A stretch of DNA of 35,131 nucleotides from Clostridia bacterium (GCA_029060065.1 JAIDUT010000066.1:1-35131), one strand, 5' to 3'; shown: positions 8,365 to 17,095, counted from the first letter of the stretch. Program-made: numbers and translations. The notes: generated by a model not told the origin, from the letters alone.

Positions 8365-9180
8365 CTATTTCCTTATTCCGAGTTTGGTCGCCGTATAACC
8401 GTCTAAATTATACTCAACGCTACCAAGTTCTATATTTCTGTTGGCGCCGTGATAATCCGTACCGCCGGTAGCCATTAGCCCTTTTCTTTTGGCTATAGAA
8501 AGTATCGTATTGCTCATCGTGTTGTCATGCGTAGGATAATACGCTTCGATACCGCCTAGACCAAACGGCTTCAATCCGTCGATAAGCAACTCAATTTTGC
8601 GCTGTTGAACAAATCTTAAAGGATGAGCTATTACGGCAAATCCGCCCGCTTCCTTGATGAGCTTTACGCCTTGAATAGGAGTAATTCTCTTAGAGGGATA
8701 ATACGCTTTGCCATTGGCTCCGAGATATTTGTCAAATGCCTCGGGAATACTGGATACGTACCCCGCCGATACCATAAGTTTTGCTATATGAAGTCTGCCT
8801 ACGCTTGCGCTGTCGGTAGGTAAAGCGTCTTTGTCAATCTTTATTCCCAAAGAATACAGCCTATCGATTATAAGCGAAGCTCTCTCCTTTCTTTTGCTTT
8901 CAAAATAATCAAGTTTTTCCAAAAGCGTAGCGTTATTTTCATCGAAAGCGTAGCCCAATATGTGTATCTCTTGGGTAGAAAACGTCGATAGTTCAACTCC
9001 GTTAATATATTGTATGCCCTTAGATGTAGCGTATTCATTTGCTTCGAAATTTGCCTTTATGCAATCATGGTCGGTAATAGACATACACTTGATGCCTAGC
9101 CTTTCCGCCTTATCTACAATTTCCTTAGGCGTATCCGTACCGTCGCTTAGTACGCTATGTATATGCAAATCTATCTTCAT
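8365..9180 (-). CDS. PHP-domain metal-dependent phosphoesterase (YciV/TrpH type)
   Basis: PHP proteins of this group are trinuclear metal hydrolases. Studied relatives act as 5'-3' exoribonuclease (RNase AM) or as 3',5'-nucleotide bisphosphatase. The metal ligands are all visible: H6 and H8 (DLHIHS), D13, H38 (TDHD), E63 (GVEL), H73, H186 (IAHPLRF), D242 and H244 (GTDYHG). At 271 residues the length is typical. The start codon follows AAGGAT and lies 2 bases after the rmuC stop, so the gene is coupled to rmuC. Substrate cannot be assigned from sequence alone. Confidence 0.88.
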   Translation of the reverse strand: MKIDLHIHSVLSDGTDTPKEIVDKAERLGIKCMSITDHDCIKANFEANEYATSKGIQYINGVELSTFSTQEIHILGYAFDENNATLLEKLDYFESKRKERASLIIDRLYSLGIKIDKDALPTDSASVGRLHIAKLMVSAGYVSSIPEAFDKYLGANGKAYYPSKRITPIQGVKLIKEAGGFAVIAHPLRFVQQRKIELLIDGLKPFGLGGIEAYYPTHDNTMSNTILSIAKRKGLMATGGTDYHGANRNIELGSVEYNLDGYTATKLGIRK

Positions 9181-9182
9181 TA

Positions 9183-10664
9183 TTATCCTTCTTCTCCGTT
9201 CGTATCGCTCTCGCCTATAACTATATCGGAAGCTATCATTTTTTGCTCTTCGTCCTGCGATATGCCTGAACTGACCTTAGCAAGCCTTTTGGTTATTAAT
9301 TCGTTGCGCTTTTCGACTTCGCCAATGGTATTGACCATGGTATTTGCATTCTTCTTTATACTGGATACAAGATTGGTATACTTTGTAAAATCCTTTTGGA
9401 AATCTTGCAACGCCTTGGCAATCTCCGAACTTCTCTCTTGAATTTTGAGCGTAGTAAAGCCCATTTGCAACGAGTTGAGAAGCGCCGTAATCGTGGTTGG
9501 ACCGCATACGGTCACGTGATACTCGTTTTGAATATGCGCGGTCAACGCGCTGTTTTTAGCTATCTCGGCATACAATCCCTCGCTTGGCAAATACATAATC
9601 GCATATCGCGTCGTAACACCTGTGATAATATACTTTTTAGATATGCTCTTCGCCTCTTCTTTCACCGTATTGAAGAGTTCTTTCCTCGCGCTTTCAGTCT
9701 TTTCCGCGTCACCGCTCTCGCTTATTTCGACAAGAGCAATATATTTGTCAAGCGGGAATTTGGAATCTATCGGCAGATATACTGTATCTCCTTGCCCCGG
9801 CATTACTATTGCAAAGTCTACCATTTCTCTTGATTTACTGTCAAGTCTATATTGACAATGATATTGCTCGGGCGACAGTATTTGGTCGAGCAAACTCTCC
9901 AAAGCCACTTCTCCCCAACCGCCTCTCGTCTTAACGTTGGTAAACATCTTGTTTAGATTGCTGACTTTGCCAGTCAGTTCTCTCATTTCGCCAAAACCTT
10001 GCTGAACTTGCGAAAGAGAGTTGCTGACCATTTCAAAGGCGTTCTTAATACGCTTATCAAGCGTTTCGTTGAGTTTCTCGTCGACAGTCTGTCGCATTTT
10101 TTCAAGTTGAGCTTCGTTGCTTCTTTGCACGCTCTCCAGTTGGGTCTTATTGTCGTCGCGCAATTCTTTCAGCGAATCTTTAAGCGAATTACCTATTCTG
10201 TCAAGAGAGTTTTCCGTACTCTTGCTCATTCTGTCAAGAGCCTCTTGAGTATCCTTTTTGAGAGAACCCAGAGCCTCGTCAGTGCTTCTGCTCATTTGAA
10301 CGGTAGCCTCTTTCATCTCCCTGCGTATCTCTTCCAAGGTTTCCTTAGTCGTATTAAGATTTTCGCCAAGCGTATCCTTAAAGCTCTTCATATATTCCGC
10401 CAACATAGGTACAAGACCGCCGTTAGACGCGTTTACAACGCTCGTCAAATTGGTCGACAATATCTCACGCTCCTTAGTGGTATGCTCGTTGATAAGATTC
10501 TTTACTTCGTTGAGATTATTGTTAAGATTTTCTATTTCGCCAAGTACATCTGCGCCCTTTTCTCCTCCGTGGCGTCTTCTCTTAGACAATGCAAGAGTAA
10601 TGACGCTTAAGCAGACGCTTATCGCTATCAATACTACGGCAATAATCAATAATACCTTTTCCAT
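9183..10664 (-). CDS. rmuC: RmuC family DNA recombination protein
   Basis: RmuC proteins limit inversion between short inverted repeats and are thought to be nuclease-related. The 493-residue product has an N-terminal membrane segment (residues 3-27) and a Lys/Arg patch. A long coiled coil (about 40-230) with repeated RMSKSTE/SLDRIGNSLK heptads follows, then the conserved RmuC domain (about 230-440; DSKFPLDKY, MYLPSEGLYAE, GPTTITALL). The N-terminal anchor suggests the inner face of the membrane. The start follows AAGGTG, and the upstream cca gene ends 4 bases away, so it is tightly packed in the tilS-hpt-cca-rmuC-PHP run. Confidence 0.93.
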   Translation of the reverse strand: MEKVLLIIAVVLIAISVCLSVITLALSKRRRHGGEKGADVLGEIENLNNNLNEVKNLINEHTTKEREILSTNLTSVVNASNGGLVPMLAEYMKSFKDTLGENLNTTKETLEEIRREMKEATVQMSRSTDEALGSLKKDTQEALDRMSKSTENSLDRIGNSLKDSLKELRDDNKTQLESVQRSNEAQLEKMRQTVDEKLNETLDKRIKNAFEMVSNSLSQVQQGFGEMRELTGKVSNLNKMFTNVKTRGGWGEVALESLLDQILSPEQYHCQYRLDSKSREMVDFAIVMPGQGDTVYLPIDSKFPLDKYIALVEISESGDAEKTESARKELFNTVKEEAKSISKKYIITGVTTRYAIMYLPSEGLYAEIAKNSALTAHIQNEYHVTVCGPTTITALLNSLQMGFTTLKIQERSSEIAKALQDFQKDFTKYTNLVSSIKKNANTMVNTIGEVEKRNELITKRLAKVSSGISQDEEQKMIASDIVIGESDTNGEEG

Positions 10665-10668
10665 TTAG

Positions 10669-12000
10669 TTACACCTTTTTAATTCTTCTTTTAGCAACGT
10701 CCAAAAGAGCGTCTTTTCGATTTGCTATACAGTTTCTTAGCGCCATATCCCATAAAGCGTTCAATGTCTGTCCTATCTCTCTACCGCCATAGCCAAGACT
10801 TTTCAAATCATTGCCGTCTACAGCAAGTTCCTTTATGCTCATAGGTACTTTTTCTTCAAGCATTTTAGCGTATATCTTTCTCAACTTATCCGCCGTCATT
10901 GAACTTTCATAATATCCCGTCCCTATACTGTCTGCATTAAATAACGCAAGCATATCGTGGAAAATATCTAGGTTGTTGGCAATAAAGCGTCGGCATTTGC
11001 TCTCCTTGGTATTGCCGTTGATGTCGAACATATGCAGTTCAACCATTCTCGATACGCGCTCTATCTCTCGGTTGGGATACTTCAGTCTTGTCATAATATC
11101 TCCCGTCATTTGAGCTCCTAAGATATTATGTAAATAAGTGTTGCCGTCTTTTTCCTGACATACGCCTTTTGCTATATCGTGAAAAAGTCCTGCCAATCTC
11201 ACTTGGGGCGGACAAGCCTCAACTACTTTGAAAGTATGTTCCAGCACATCGTATTTGTGGTACTCGACTTTTTGTTTTACGCCGTCGTTTTGGGCGAGTT
11301 CGGGAAGTATGATTGACAGTATCCCCATATCTCGCATAATACACAATGCCTTATAACAATGCTCGCCTTCCATAATCTTATTTAGTTCTTCTCTTATTCT
11401 CTCGACGCTTATCTCGTTAAGCCTGCTTACAAGTCTTTTGGCGCTGTAGTATGTTTGCTTTTCTATCTCGTAACCTAACTTGGACACGAAACGCGCAAGT
11501 CGCAAAATTCTCAAACCATCTTGCGACAGCACGACGTCGGGGTCAATGGTAGTCGAAAGTATATTTTGTTTAATATCTTCAATACCGCCAAGCGGGTCTA
11601 TGATTTGTCTGCCTTTTATATCGTAATAAATTGCGTTGCACTTGAAATCGCGCCTTTTAGCATCCACCGTCAAGTCATCGGTAAACTGTACGTCAGTTGG
11701 AGTATGTATTCCACTTCCGGCAGGATAACTGTCTATGCGGAAAGTAGTATACTCATACGTATTTTTACCCTTGATAATTACCGTGCCCAGTCTTGGCGAA
11801 GCGCTGACCACTCTAAACGGCGATTTGCTAAGCAACTCAACCAAATCGTTGGGTCTAACGCCTCCCGACAAATCGACGTCGTAACACTCCTTGCCTCTCA
11901 AGTAATCGCGTACGCATCCGCCCACGGCGTACAACGGCATGTCAATCGGAAAATAACTTGCAAGCTCTTCAAGCTCTGCTTTCACGCTTTCGTCAAACAA
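10669..12000 (-). CDS. cca: CCA-adding enzyme / tRNA nucleotidyltransferase
   Basis: The enzyme adds or repairs the 3'-CCA end of tRNAs. It has the class II nucleotidyltransferase head with YAVGGCVRDYL, the metal-binding DVD in ECYDVDLS, the RRDFKCNAIYYD motif, DPLGGIEDI and ILRLARF. An HD domain follows (LAGLFHDIAKG). The frame opens at a TTG at 12027, inside hpt. A better start is the TTG at 11998-12000, because GAGGT overlapping the hpt stop codon lies 7 bases before it, giving 443 residues. Whether it adds all of CCA or acts as a separate CC- or A-adding enzyme cannot be told from motifs alone. It lies in an operon with tilS, another tRNA maturation gene. Confidence 0.9.
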   Translation of the reverse strand: MFDESVKAELEELASYFPIDMPLYAVGGCVRDYLRGKECYDVDLSGGVRPNDLVELLSKSPFRVVSASPRLGTVIIKGKNTYEYTTFRIDSYPAGSGIHTPTDVQFTDDLTVDAKRRDFKCNAIYYDIKGRQIIDPLGGIEDIKQNILSTTIDPDVVLSQDGLRILRLARFVSKLGYEIEKQTYYSAKRLVSRLNEISVERIREELNKIMEGEHCYKALCIMRDMGILSIILPELAQNDGVKQKVEYHKYDVLEHTFKVVEACPPQVRLAGLFHDIAKGVCQEKDGNTYLHNILGAQMTGDIMTRLKYPNREIERVSRMVELHMFDINGNTKESKCRRFIANNLDIFHDMLALFNADSIGTGYYESSMTADKLRKIYAKMLEEKVPMSIKELAVDGNDLKSLGYGGREIGQTLNALWDMALRNCIANRKDALLDVAKRRIKKV

Positions 12001-12010
12001 TATAACAACC

Positions 12011-12538
12011 TCAATCTGTGATTTCAAGTATGCCTACGTATGGCAAATTGCGGTACTTCTCGTCGTAATCTAGTCCATAGCCTACTACAAACTCGTCAGG
12101 AATCTCATATCCTACATAGTTTGCTTTGAAGTCAGTCGTTCTGCGACTGGGCTTGTCCAAAAATGAACATACCTTGATACTCTTTGCTCCGCGGTGCTCC
12201 AGCAACGACGTGAGCGCCTTCATAGTATTACCGCTGTCGATAATATCTTCTATCAACAACACGTCTTCTCCGCTAATATCTTTGGCTAAATCTTTCTTGA
12301 TTTTGACGTTACCCGACGATACAGTACCAGAACCGTAACTCGATACCGACATAGTGTCAAATCTCATTGGAAGATTTATATTGCGTACTAAATCTGCGTA
12401 AAAAATTATCGACCCTTTGAGTATCGCAACTACTACGGGAGATTTTCCCGCATAGTCTTTTTCAATCTGCTTGCCGAGTTCTTTTACTTTTTTGGCTATA
12501 CTCTCTTCGTCTATCAAAACCTTTCTTATTTTTTGCAT
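12011..12538 (-). CDS. hpt: Hypoxanthine(-guanine) phosphoribosyltransferase
   Basis: The enzyme salvages hypoxanthine and guanine with PRPP to give IMP and GMP. The 175-residue protein has the PRPP-binding loop LLIEDIIDSGNTM near residues 94-106, the flexible-loop region MSVSSYGSGT, and the purine-contact FVVGYGLDYDEKYRNLPYVG described in two parts near the C-terminus. Length is normal. The start has AAAGGA 7 bases upstream. It lies 24 bases after tilS, the classic tilS-hpt neighbourhood of Bacillota. The usual next gene, ftsH, is replaced here by cca. Confidence 0.95.
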   Translation of the reverse strand: MQKIRKVLIDEESIAKKVKELGKQIEKDYAGKSPVVVAILKGSIIFYADLVRNINLPMRFDTMSVSSYGSGTVSSGNVKIKKDLAKDISGEDVLLIEDIIDSGNTMKALTSLLEHRGAKSIKVCSFLDKPSRRTTDFKANYVGYEIPDEFVVGYGLDYDEKYRNLPYVGILEITD

Positions 12539-12562
12539 TTTGTATTCCTTTGTATTATGCTA

Positions 12563-13861
12563 TTAGATATTTCGGCACTTCGGTACTATTGCAATATATG
12601 CGATATTTTTCGTATCTTCATCAACCTTGACTGCGTCGGCTATTTCGTACTGCGGAAGAACGTATACGACATTTTCCTTTGCGATTACAACTATATTATC
12701 TCTATTCCGCTTAGGAACTTTTATATCCGTCAAATAATCGCCCAAACTCTTGCTCGCGCCTTTGTATCTTCTAAAGCTGTCGCCCTCGCGTCTATTGCGT
12801 ATCTCGCAACCGTTTAGTTTGTCCAAATCGCAACGCAAGATTCCTACTTTCTCTTTTGATATTCTCAACACTTCTTCGCCCAAGTCGTAATCGCCGTAGC
12901 CGTCTACAATACCGCAATACTTTCTTTCGTTCTGCGCCTTTACCAAAACGATAAACTCGCCTTGCTTATGCGCCGTAAGCGAAAACGGCAGATTTACACT
13001 TGCCCCGTTTTCCCTATCCTTTAGCGCGATTATCGCGTCTATATGCTTTTGCGTCAAATCCACTCTCGTAGTGATTGCGTCTACGGCATTTATTACTGTA
13101 TTCGTAGCGATTACTCTCTCGCCCTGCAAAACGTCTATATGTATGTATACCCCGTCTTGTCTTACGTCAAAATTTTTGCTTTGTCCCTCTAAATACTCGC
13201 ATATCTCTTTTGCTCGCTCAGACAGTCGCAAAACGTTGTTGTCCGCGCCACCGTACGCCTGCCTTATCAAAGGCATAATTTGCAATCTCAATTTATTGCG
13301 CGTATAGTCCTCGCTATCGTTGGATGAGTCGTCAACGTATGGGATACCCAACTTGGATATATACTCTTCAATTTGCTCTCTAGACACGCTTAACATAGGT
13401 CTGAGCAAGACGCCGTCGTCCATCGCCATACCCATTAATCCTTTGATTCCGCTTCCTCTGAAAATGTGCATTAGTATGCTTTCAACTTGGTCCTGCATAT
13501 GATGCGCCGTAACTACTCTCTGCGCTTCTTTAGCTTGGACTGCATCGGCAAAAATCTGTCGTCGCCTTATCCTTGCGCCCTGCTCAACAGTGTATCCGCA
13601 GGCTTTGCAAAACGCCGGAATATCCTCTTCGTATACCTTGCATTCCACACCTTGCGACTTACAGTACTGCACAACGAAATCTCTATCTCTTCTGCCTTCG
13701 TCTCCGCGCAAATTGTGATGTACAGTGATAACAAAAAAATTATCTTTAGAGAAGTTGTTACAAAACCAATGCAACAATGCCATAGAATCTCTTCCACCGC
13801 TGATTGCCAAAGCCAACTTATCAAAAGATTTTAAGTAGTCCATCGTACACTTATCCAGCAT
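12563..13861 (-). CDS. tilS: tRNA(Ile)-lysidine synthase
   Basis: TilS converts C34 of the CAU-anticodon isoleucine tRNA to lysidine using lysine and ATP, changing codon reading from AUG to AUA. The PP-loop SGGRDS lies at residues 21-26 and VTAHHMQDQVESIL follows. The C-terminal domain carries RNRREGDSFRR and the DIKVPKRNRD motif. At 432 residues it is a full three-domain form. The start is uncertain. The ATG at 13861 lies only 6 bases after a TATAAT box, so transcription may begin at the ATG itself. The alternative ATG at 13841-13843 would leave a very short leader. It heads the tilS-hpt-cca-rmuC-PHP-LURP run. Confidence 0.94.
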   Translation of the reverse strand: MLDKCTMDYLKSFDKLALAISGGRDSMALLHWFCNNFSKDNFFVITVHHNLRGDEGRRDRDFVVQYCKSQGVECKVYEEDIPAFCKACGYTVEQGARIRRRQIFADAVQAKEAQRVVTAHHMQDQVESILMHIFRGSGIKGLMGMAMDDGVLLRPMLSVSREQIEEYISKLGIPYVDDSSNDSEDYTRNKLRLQIMPLIRQAYGGADNNVLRLSERAKEICEYLEGQSKNFDVRQDGVYIHIDVLQGERVIATNTVINAVDAITTRVDLTQKHIDAIIALKDRENGASVNLPFSLTAHKQGEFIVLVKAQNERKYCGIVDGYGDYDLGEEVLRISKEKVGILRCDLDKLNGCEIRNRREGDSFRRYKGASKSLGDYLTDIKVPKRNRDNIVVIAKENVVYVLPQYEIADAVKVDEDTKNIAYIAIVPKCRNI

Positions 13862-13867
13862 GCCTAT

Positions 13868-13896
13868 ATTATACTATAATTTGTAAAATAAAGCAA
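13868..13896 (-). promoter_or_regulatory. Probable tilS operon promoter
   Basis: On the minus strand, TTGCTT (13891-13896) and a consensus TATAAT (13868-13873) are separated by 17 bases. The expected start point falls at about 13861, on the first in-frame ATG. Confidence 0.5.
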
Positions 13897-13922
13897 TACG
13901 TTTGACTATTTACTGCAAATTA

Positions 13923-13952
13923 AATTGGGCTTCTCAATCGAAAAGCCCAATT
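13923..13952 (-). terminator. Terminator of the ABC importer operon
   Basis: A perfect 10-bp stem (AATTGGGCTT/AAGCCCAATT) with a 10-base loop is followed on the minus strand by T-rich TAATTTG. It lies about 30 bases after the ATPase stop and separates the importer operon from the tilS promoter. Confidence 0.65.
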
Positions 13953-13980
13953 CCATTCCTATTAAAACCTATCGTCGCCG

Positions 13981-14898
13981 TTAAGACAAAAGCATACGGT
14001 CGTTGGCAAATTCGTCGTCGCTGTTTTGCTCAAACTTGAGAAGCAAGTCTTTGACGGTAAGATTTTTCTTTTCTTCTCCGCTTACGTCGTATATAATAGA
14101 GCCGTTCATCATCATAATAAGTCTGTTGCCGTACGTTATAGCGTCCTTCATATTGTGAGTTATCATAACGGTAGTAATCTTATCTTTGCTCGTAATCTCT
14201 TCGGTAAGACTCAATACCTTGCTCGCCGTCTTAGGGTCAAGCGCCGCAGTATGTTCGTCAAGAAGCAATACCTTCGGCTTGATAAGCGACGCCATAAGCA
14301 ACGTCAACGCCTGTCTTTGTCCGCCAGAAAGCAATCCCACCTTAGTAGTAAGTCTGTCTTCAAGATTAAGATCGAGCATTTTGAGTTTTTCCCTAAAGTA
14401 TTCTCTCTCTTCTTTTTTAATATTCCAACGAAGTCCGCGAGTTTTTCCGCGTCTGTTGGCAAGCGCCAAATTCTCTTCGATACTCATATTTGCCGCAGTA
14501 CCTACCATAGGGTCTTGAAAAACTCTGCCTATCATAGACGCGCGCTTATACTCGGGCATTTTGGTTATGTCAAGAACCGTAGAATTATCTTCTTGGTTTT
14601 CAACTACGTTATTCTCTGCAGAATCGACTTTGTTTTCGTCGGCGTTTCCTTTAACGGAACTAGATTTTTTTGCAGACTTTTTCTTCTTAACTCCGACTCC
14701 GTCAATAGTAATCTTGCCCTCTTCGGGAGTAAACACACCTGCAATAATGTTGAGCATTGTAGATTTACCCGCGCCATTACCGCCAATTACGGTTATAAAA
14801 TCTCCGTCATTGATTTTTAGGTTGAGATCTACCAGCGCTTTTTTCTCATTGACCGTGCCTATATTGAAAGTCTTGTGAACACCTTTAAGTTCCAACAT
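13981..14898 (-). CDS. ABC importer ATP-binding subunit (TrpZ-type)
   Basis: This is the ATPase of a three-gene importer with the permease and lipoprotein just upstream. Walker A GGNGAGKST is at residues 39-47, the Q-loop glutamine at about 128, signature LSGGQRQ at 190-196, Walker B VLLLDE at 210-215, and the switch histidine in MITHNMKD. An unusual charged, Asn/Ser/Lys-rich insert of about 40 residues (about 70-110) separates Walker A from the Q-loop, making 305 residues against roughly 260 for relatives. The start has a full AAGGAGGTG site inside the end of the permease gene, whose stop lies 2 bases before the ATG. Relatives include TrpZ of the pneumococcal tryptophan importer, but substrates differ within this family. 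Confidence 0.88.
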   Translation of the reverse strand: MLELKGVHKTFNIGTVNEKKALVDLNLKINDGDFITVIGGNGAGKSTMLNIIAGVFTPEEGKITIDGVGVKKKKSAKKSSSVKGNADENKVDSAENNVVENQEDNSTVLDITKMPEYKRASMIGRVFQDPMVGTAANMSIEENLALANRRGKTRGLRWNIKKEEREYFREKLKMLDLNLEDRLTTKVGLLSGGQRQALTLLMASLIKPKVLLLDEHTAALDPKTASKVLSLTEEITSKDKITTVMITHNMKDAITYGNRLIMMMNGSIIYDVSGEEKKNLTVKDLLLKFEQNSDDEFANDRMLLS

Positions 14899-14899
14899 A

Positions 14900-16006
14900 T
14901 CACACCTCCTTGACGAGTTGTGTATCCTCGTCTGCAGTAGTTTGCGACATACCGTCTTGAGTCGTCGCTTGGCGCAATTCTTCGCTTACGTCTGAATCGG
15001 TCGCACTTTCTTTATTTACAAGGTCTTCGCTTCCCGTCGGAGTGTTGTTATCGTCTTTCTTTGATTTGCGAGATACTTTACTGACCTTGTCTTTTATCAT
15101 AGGTATCGACAATGCTACGACTACCAGAATTGCAGTCAACAATTTAACGTACTCCGGACTTACCCCTGCCAAATATATAAATGAAATTATTATACGGTAA
15201 ATTATACTGCCAAGCGCAACGCTTATAAGTCTTGCCCAAAACGGGAATTTCCCAGAAATTATACCTTCGCCGATTATTATTGCCGCCAAACCTGCAACTA
15301 TAGAACCAACGCCCATAGTATTGGTTGCGTTGCTTTGTTGGAAAGTTATCATTGCGCCTGAAAGAGCTACGAATGCATTGGAAAGTACCAAGCCGAGAAT
15401 CTTCGAGCCTTGAGTGTTAATGCCCTGCGCCTTAGCCATCTTCTCATTGTTGCCCGTCGCGCGCATTGCGCTGCCCGTTTCTGTACCGAAAAACCAGTAT
15501 ATAAGCGCAATAACGGCGACAACTGCTAATAGTCCCACAATAAAGATGACCCAATTGCGTCCTATTGGCATAAATTCGCTTATCTTCGTAAACAAAGTAC
15601 CGACGCTTCCAAGTCCGAGATTTGCTTTTACGTTGCCGGAGCCTAGACCCATAATAAGCATATTTATGGAATATAGTCCGGTCATAGTCAAAATACCTGA
15701 CAATATAGGCGCAATCTTGAGTTTTGTGTTCAAAAGTCCCGTGATAAGTCCCGCCAATCCTCCGAGTATCATAGCCACTAAAAGCGCAACGACTGCCATA
15801 AGCACACCTTGTCCGGAACCTTGCTTAACAAAATTCTTACTCAACGTCATTATTATTGCCGCAGTTGCTCCACCCGTAGCAAAACTACCCTCGACTGTCA
15901 AATCGGCAAAATCAAGAATACGATAGGATATGTATACTCCTATCGCCATAATAGCCCACAGTAAGCCTTGATTGGTACCGCTCAAAAAAGTCTCTAAAAA
16001 TACCAT
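14900..16006 (-). CDS. ABC importer permease subunit (TrpY-type)
   Basis: This is an integral membrane permease of the COG4120-like group (branched-chain-type permease fold) with about 8-9 hydrophobic segments. Conserved landmarks are SYRILDFADLTVEGSF near the N-terminus and GMRATGN-like AMRATGNNEKMAKAQGI in the coupling region. The frame is open to a TTG at 16048, but that codon sits inside a perfect hairpin. The ATG at 16004-16006 has AAGGGAAA at proper distance and gives 368 residues starting MVFLETFLSGTNQG. The last 60 or so residues form a hydrophilic Thr/Asp/Glu-rich tail, not usual for the family. It is the middle gene between the lipoprotein and the ATPase. Confidence 0.88.
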   Translation of the reverse strand: MVFLETFLSGTNQGLLWAIMAIGVYISYRILDFADLTVEGSFATGGATAAIIMTLSKNFVKQGSGQGVLMAVVALLVAMILGGLAGLITGLLNTKLKIAPILSGILTMTGLYSINMLIMGLGSGNVKANLGLGSVGTLFTKISEFMPIGRNWVIFIVGLLAVVAVIALIYWFFGTETGSAMRATGNNEKMAKAQGINTQGSKILGLVLSNAFVALSGAMITFQQSNATNTMGVGSIVAGLAAIIIGEGIISGKFPFWARLISVALGSIIYRIIISFIYLAGVSPEYVKLLTAILVVVALSIPMIKDKVSKVSRKSKKDDNNTPTGSEDLVNKESATDSDVSEELRQATTQDGMSQTTADEDTQLVKEV

Positions 16007-16024
16007 TTTTATTTTCCCTTGTGT

Positions 16025-16048
16025 TTGCGGACGGATATCCGTCCGCAA
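16025..16048. other. Perfect intercistronic hairpin
   Basis: A perfect 24-base palindrome with arms TTGCGGACGGAT and ATCCGTCCGCAA lies between the lipoprotein stop and the permease start. There is no T-run after it, so it is not a standard terminator. Hairpins at this place in binding-protein operons often protect the upstream mRNA from 3' decay or let only part of the transcripts through, giving more binding protein than permease. Confidence 0.6.
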
Positions 16049-16060
16049 TATATTTATAAA

Positions 16061-17023
16061 TTATTTACTTAACTTATCCAATACCGACTGAGGTATTGTA
16101 AAGCCTATAGCTTTTGCCACGGTTTTGTTTACAGAAAGCTCAAAACCAGTCGGGTTCTCAACGGGTATATCTTTGATAGATTTTTTGCCCGTAAGAATTT
16201 CATAAGCCATCTCGCCTGCTCTCGCTCCAATAGCGTAATAATCAACGCCGTAAGTTGCGATACCGCAAATGTCGTTCATTCCGCCTTCTCCGCAAACTAT
16301 CGGAAGATATGATTCAGTGGAAAGATTGAATGCGTGAACGGTATCGGCTGCCGCCGCCAACTTATTATCAGTCGGAATATATATGCAATCGACGTTTTGG
16401 CTTTGGAAAGTTTTGAATACTTGCTCTATTTGATCCGTTTCAGTAATACCGCCGGGTACAAAATCTATGCCCTTGCTCTCCATATAATTCTTTGCCATAT
16501 TCTTTTGTATAATGGAATTTTGTTCGCTCGTCGTGTAAATTACCCCGAATTTCTTTGCGTTTGGAACAAGTTCTATCATCAAATCAATTTGTTTTTTAAT
16601 GTCGTTTAAGTCTGTTGTGCCCGTAACGTTTTCAGCCGTCAAATCTGCCTCTGTTGCAGAAGTAACAGCGCTGAATACTACGGGAATTTTAGACTCGCTT
16701 GTTGACGCCTGTACGGCTTGCGCGGACGGCGTCGCAATTGCAAAAATCAAATCTACTCTTTGAGCAACAAGAGTGTCTGCCGCAGTAGTGTTGTTAGTCG
16801 TGTCGCCGTTAGCGTTTCTATTGTAAAATTTAACGGTTTTGCCGTCTGCTTTCATTAGTTCGGTAAGTTTGTTTCTAAATCCTTCGTTTGACTTGTCAAG
16901 CGCAATGTGCTCAATGTGTTGAACGATACCGACTTTATAATCCGCAGGCGTACAACCTGCAAAAGCGCATATCGAACACGACATAATTGCAATTAATAAA
17001 ACTGCTACGATAATCTTTCTCAT
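16061..17023 (-). CDS. ABC importer substrate-binding lipoprotein (TrpX-type)
   Basis: The extracytoplasmic binding protein is anchored as a lipoprotein. The signal peptide MRKIIVAVLLIAIMSCSICA is followed by lipobox FAGC. The mature part matches the ABC_sub_bind type: YKVGIVQHIEHIALD at the first strand, AIATPSAQA, PVVFSAVTSATEA, NAKKFGVIYTTSEQNS and YGVDYYAIGARAGEMA in family order. A TTG at 17035 is open, but the ATG at 17021-17023 follows TTGGAG and is preferred, giving 320 residues. It is the first gene of the importer operon, with promoter 17067-17095 and a hairpin before the permease gene. The family takes up aromatic amino acids in studied cases; the ligand here is not determined. Confidence 0.9.
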   Translation of the reverse strand: MRKIIVAVLLIAIMSCSICAFAGCTPADYKVGIVQHIEHIALDKSNEGFRNKLTELMKADGKTVKFYNRNANGDTTNNTTAADTLVAQRVDLIFAIATPSAQAVQASTSESKIPVVFSAVTSATEADLTAENVTGTTDLNDIKKQIDLMIELVPNAKKFGVIYTTSEQNSIIQKNMAKNYMESKGIDFVPGGITETDQIEQVFKTFQSQNVDCIYIPTDNKLAAAADTVHAFNLSTESYLPIVCGEGGMNDICGIATYGVDYYAIGARAGEMAYEILTGKKSIKDIPVENPTGFELSVNKTVAKAIGFTIPQSVLDKLSK

Positions 17024-17046
17024 ATTTTTCTCCAAATATTTTTATA

Positions 17047-17059
17047 ATGGTTTTACCAT
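17047..17059. promoter_or_regulatory. Short inverted repeat at the importer transcript start
   Basis: ATGGT and ACCAT are perfect arms around three bases, located at about +1 to +13 of the predicted importer transcript. This is a possible operator or a 5' hairpin; too short to assign. Confidence 0.3.
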
Positions 17060-17066
17060 AGTATTT

Positions 17067-17095
17067 ATTTTACATACAAATCAATCAATTGTCAA
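17067..17095 (-). promoter_or_regulatory. Promoter of the ABC importer operon
   Basis: On the minus strand, a consensus TTGACA (17090-17095) and TAAAAT (17067-17072) are separated by 17 bases, about 45 bases before the lipoprotein start. No T-box or riboswitch-length leader fits in the roughly 37-base leader. Confidence 0.65.
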
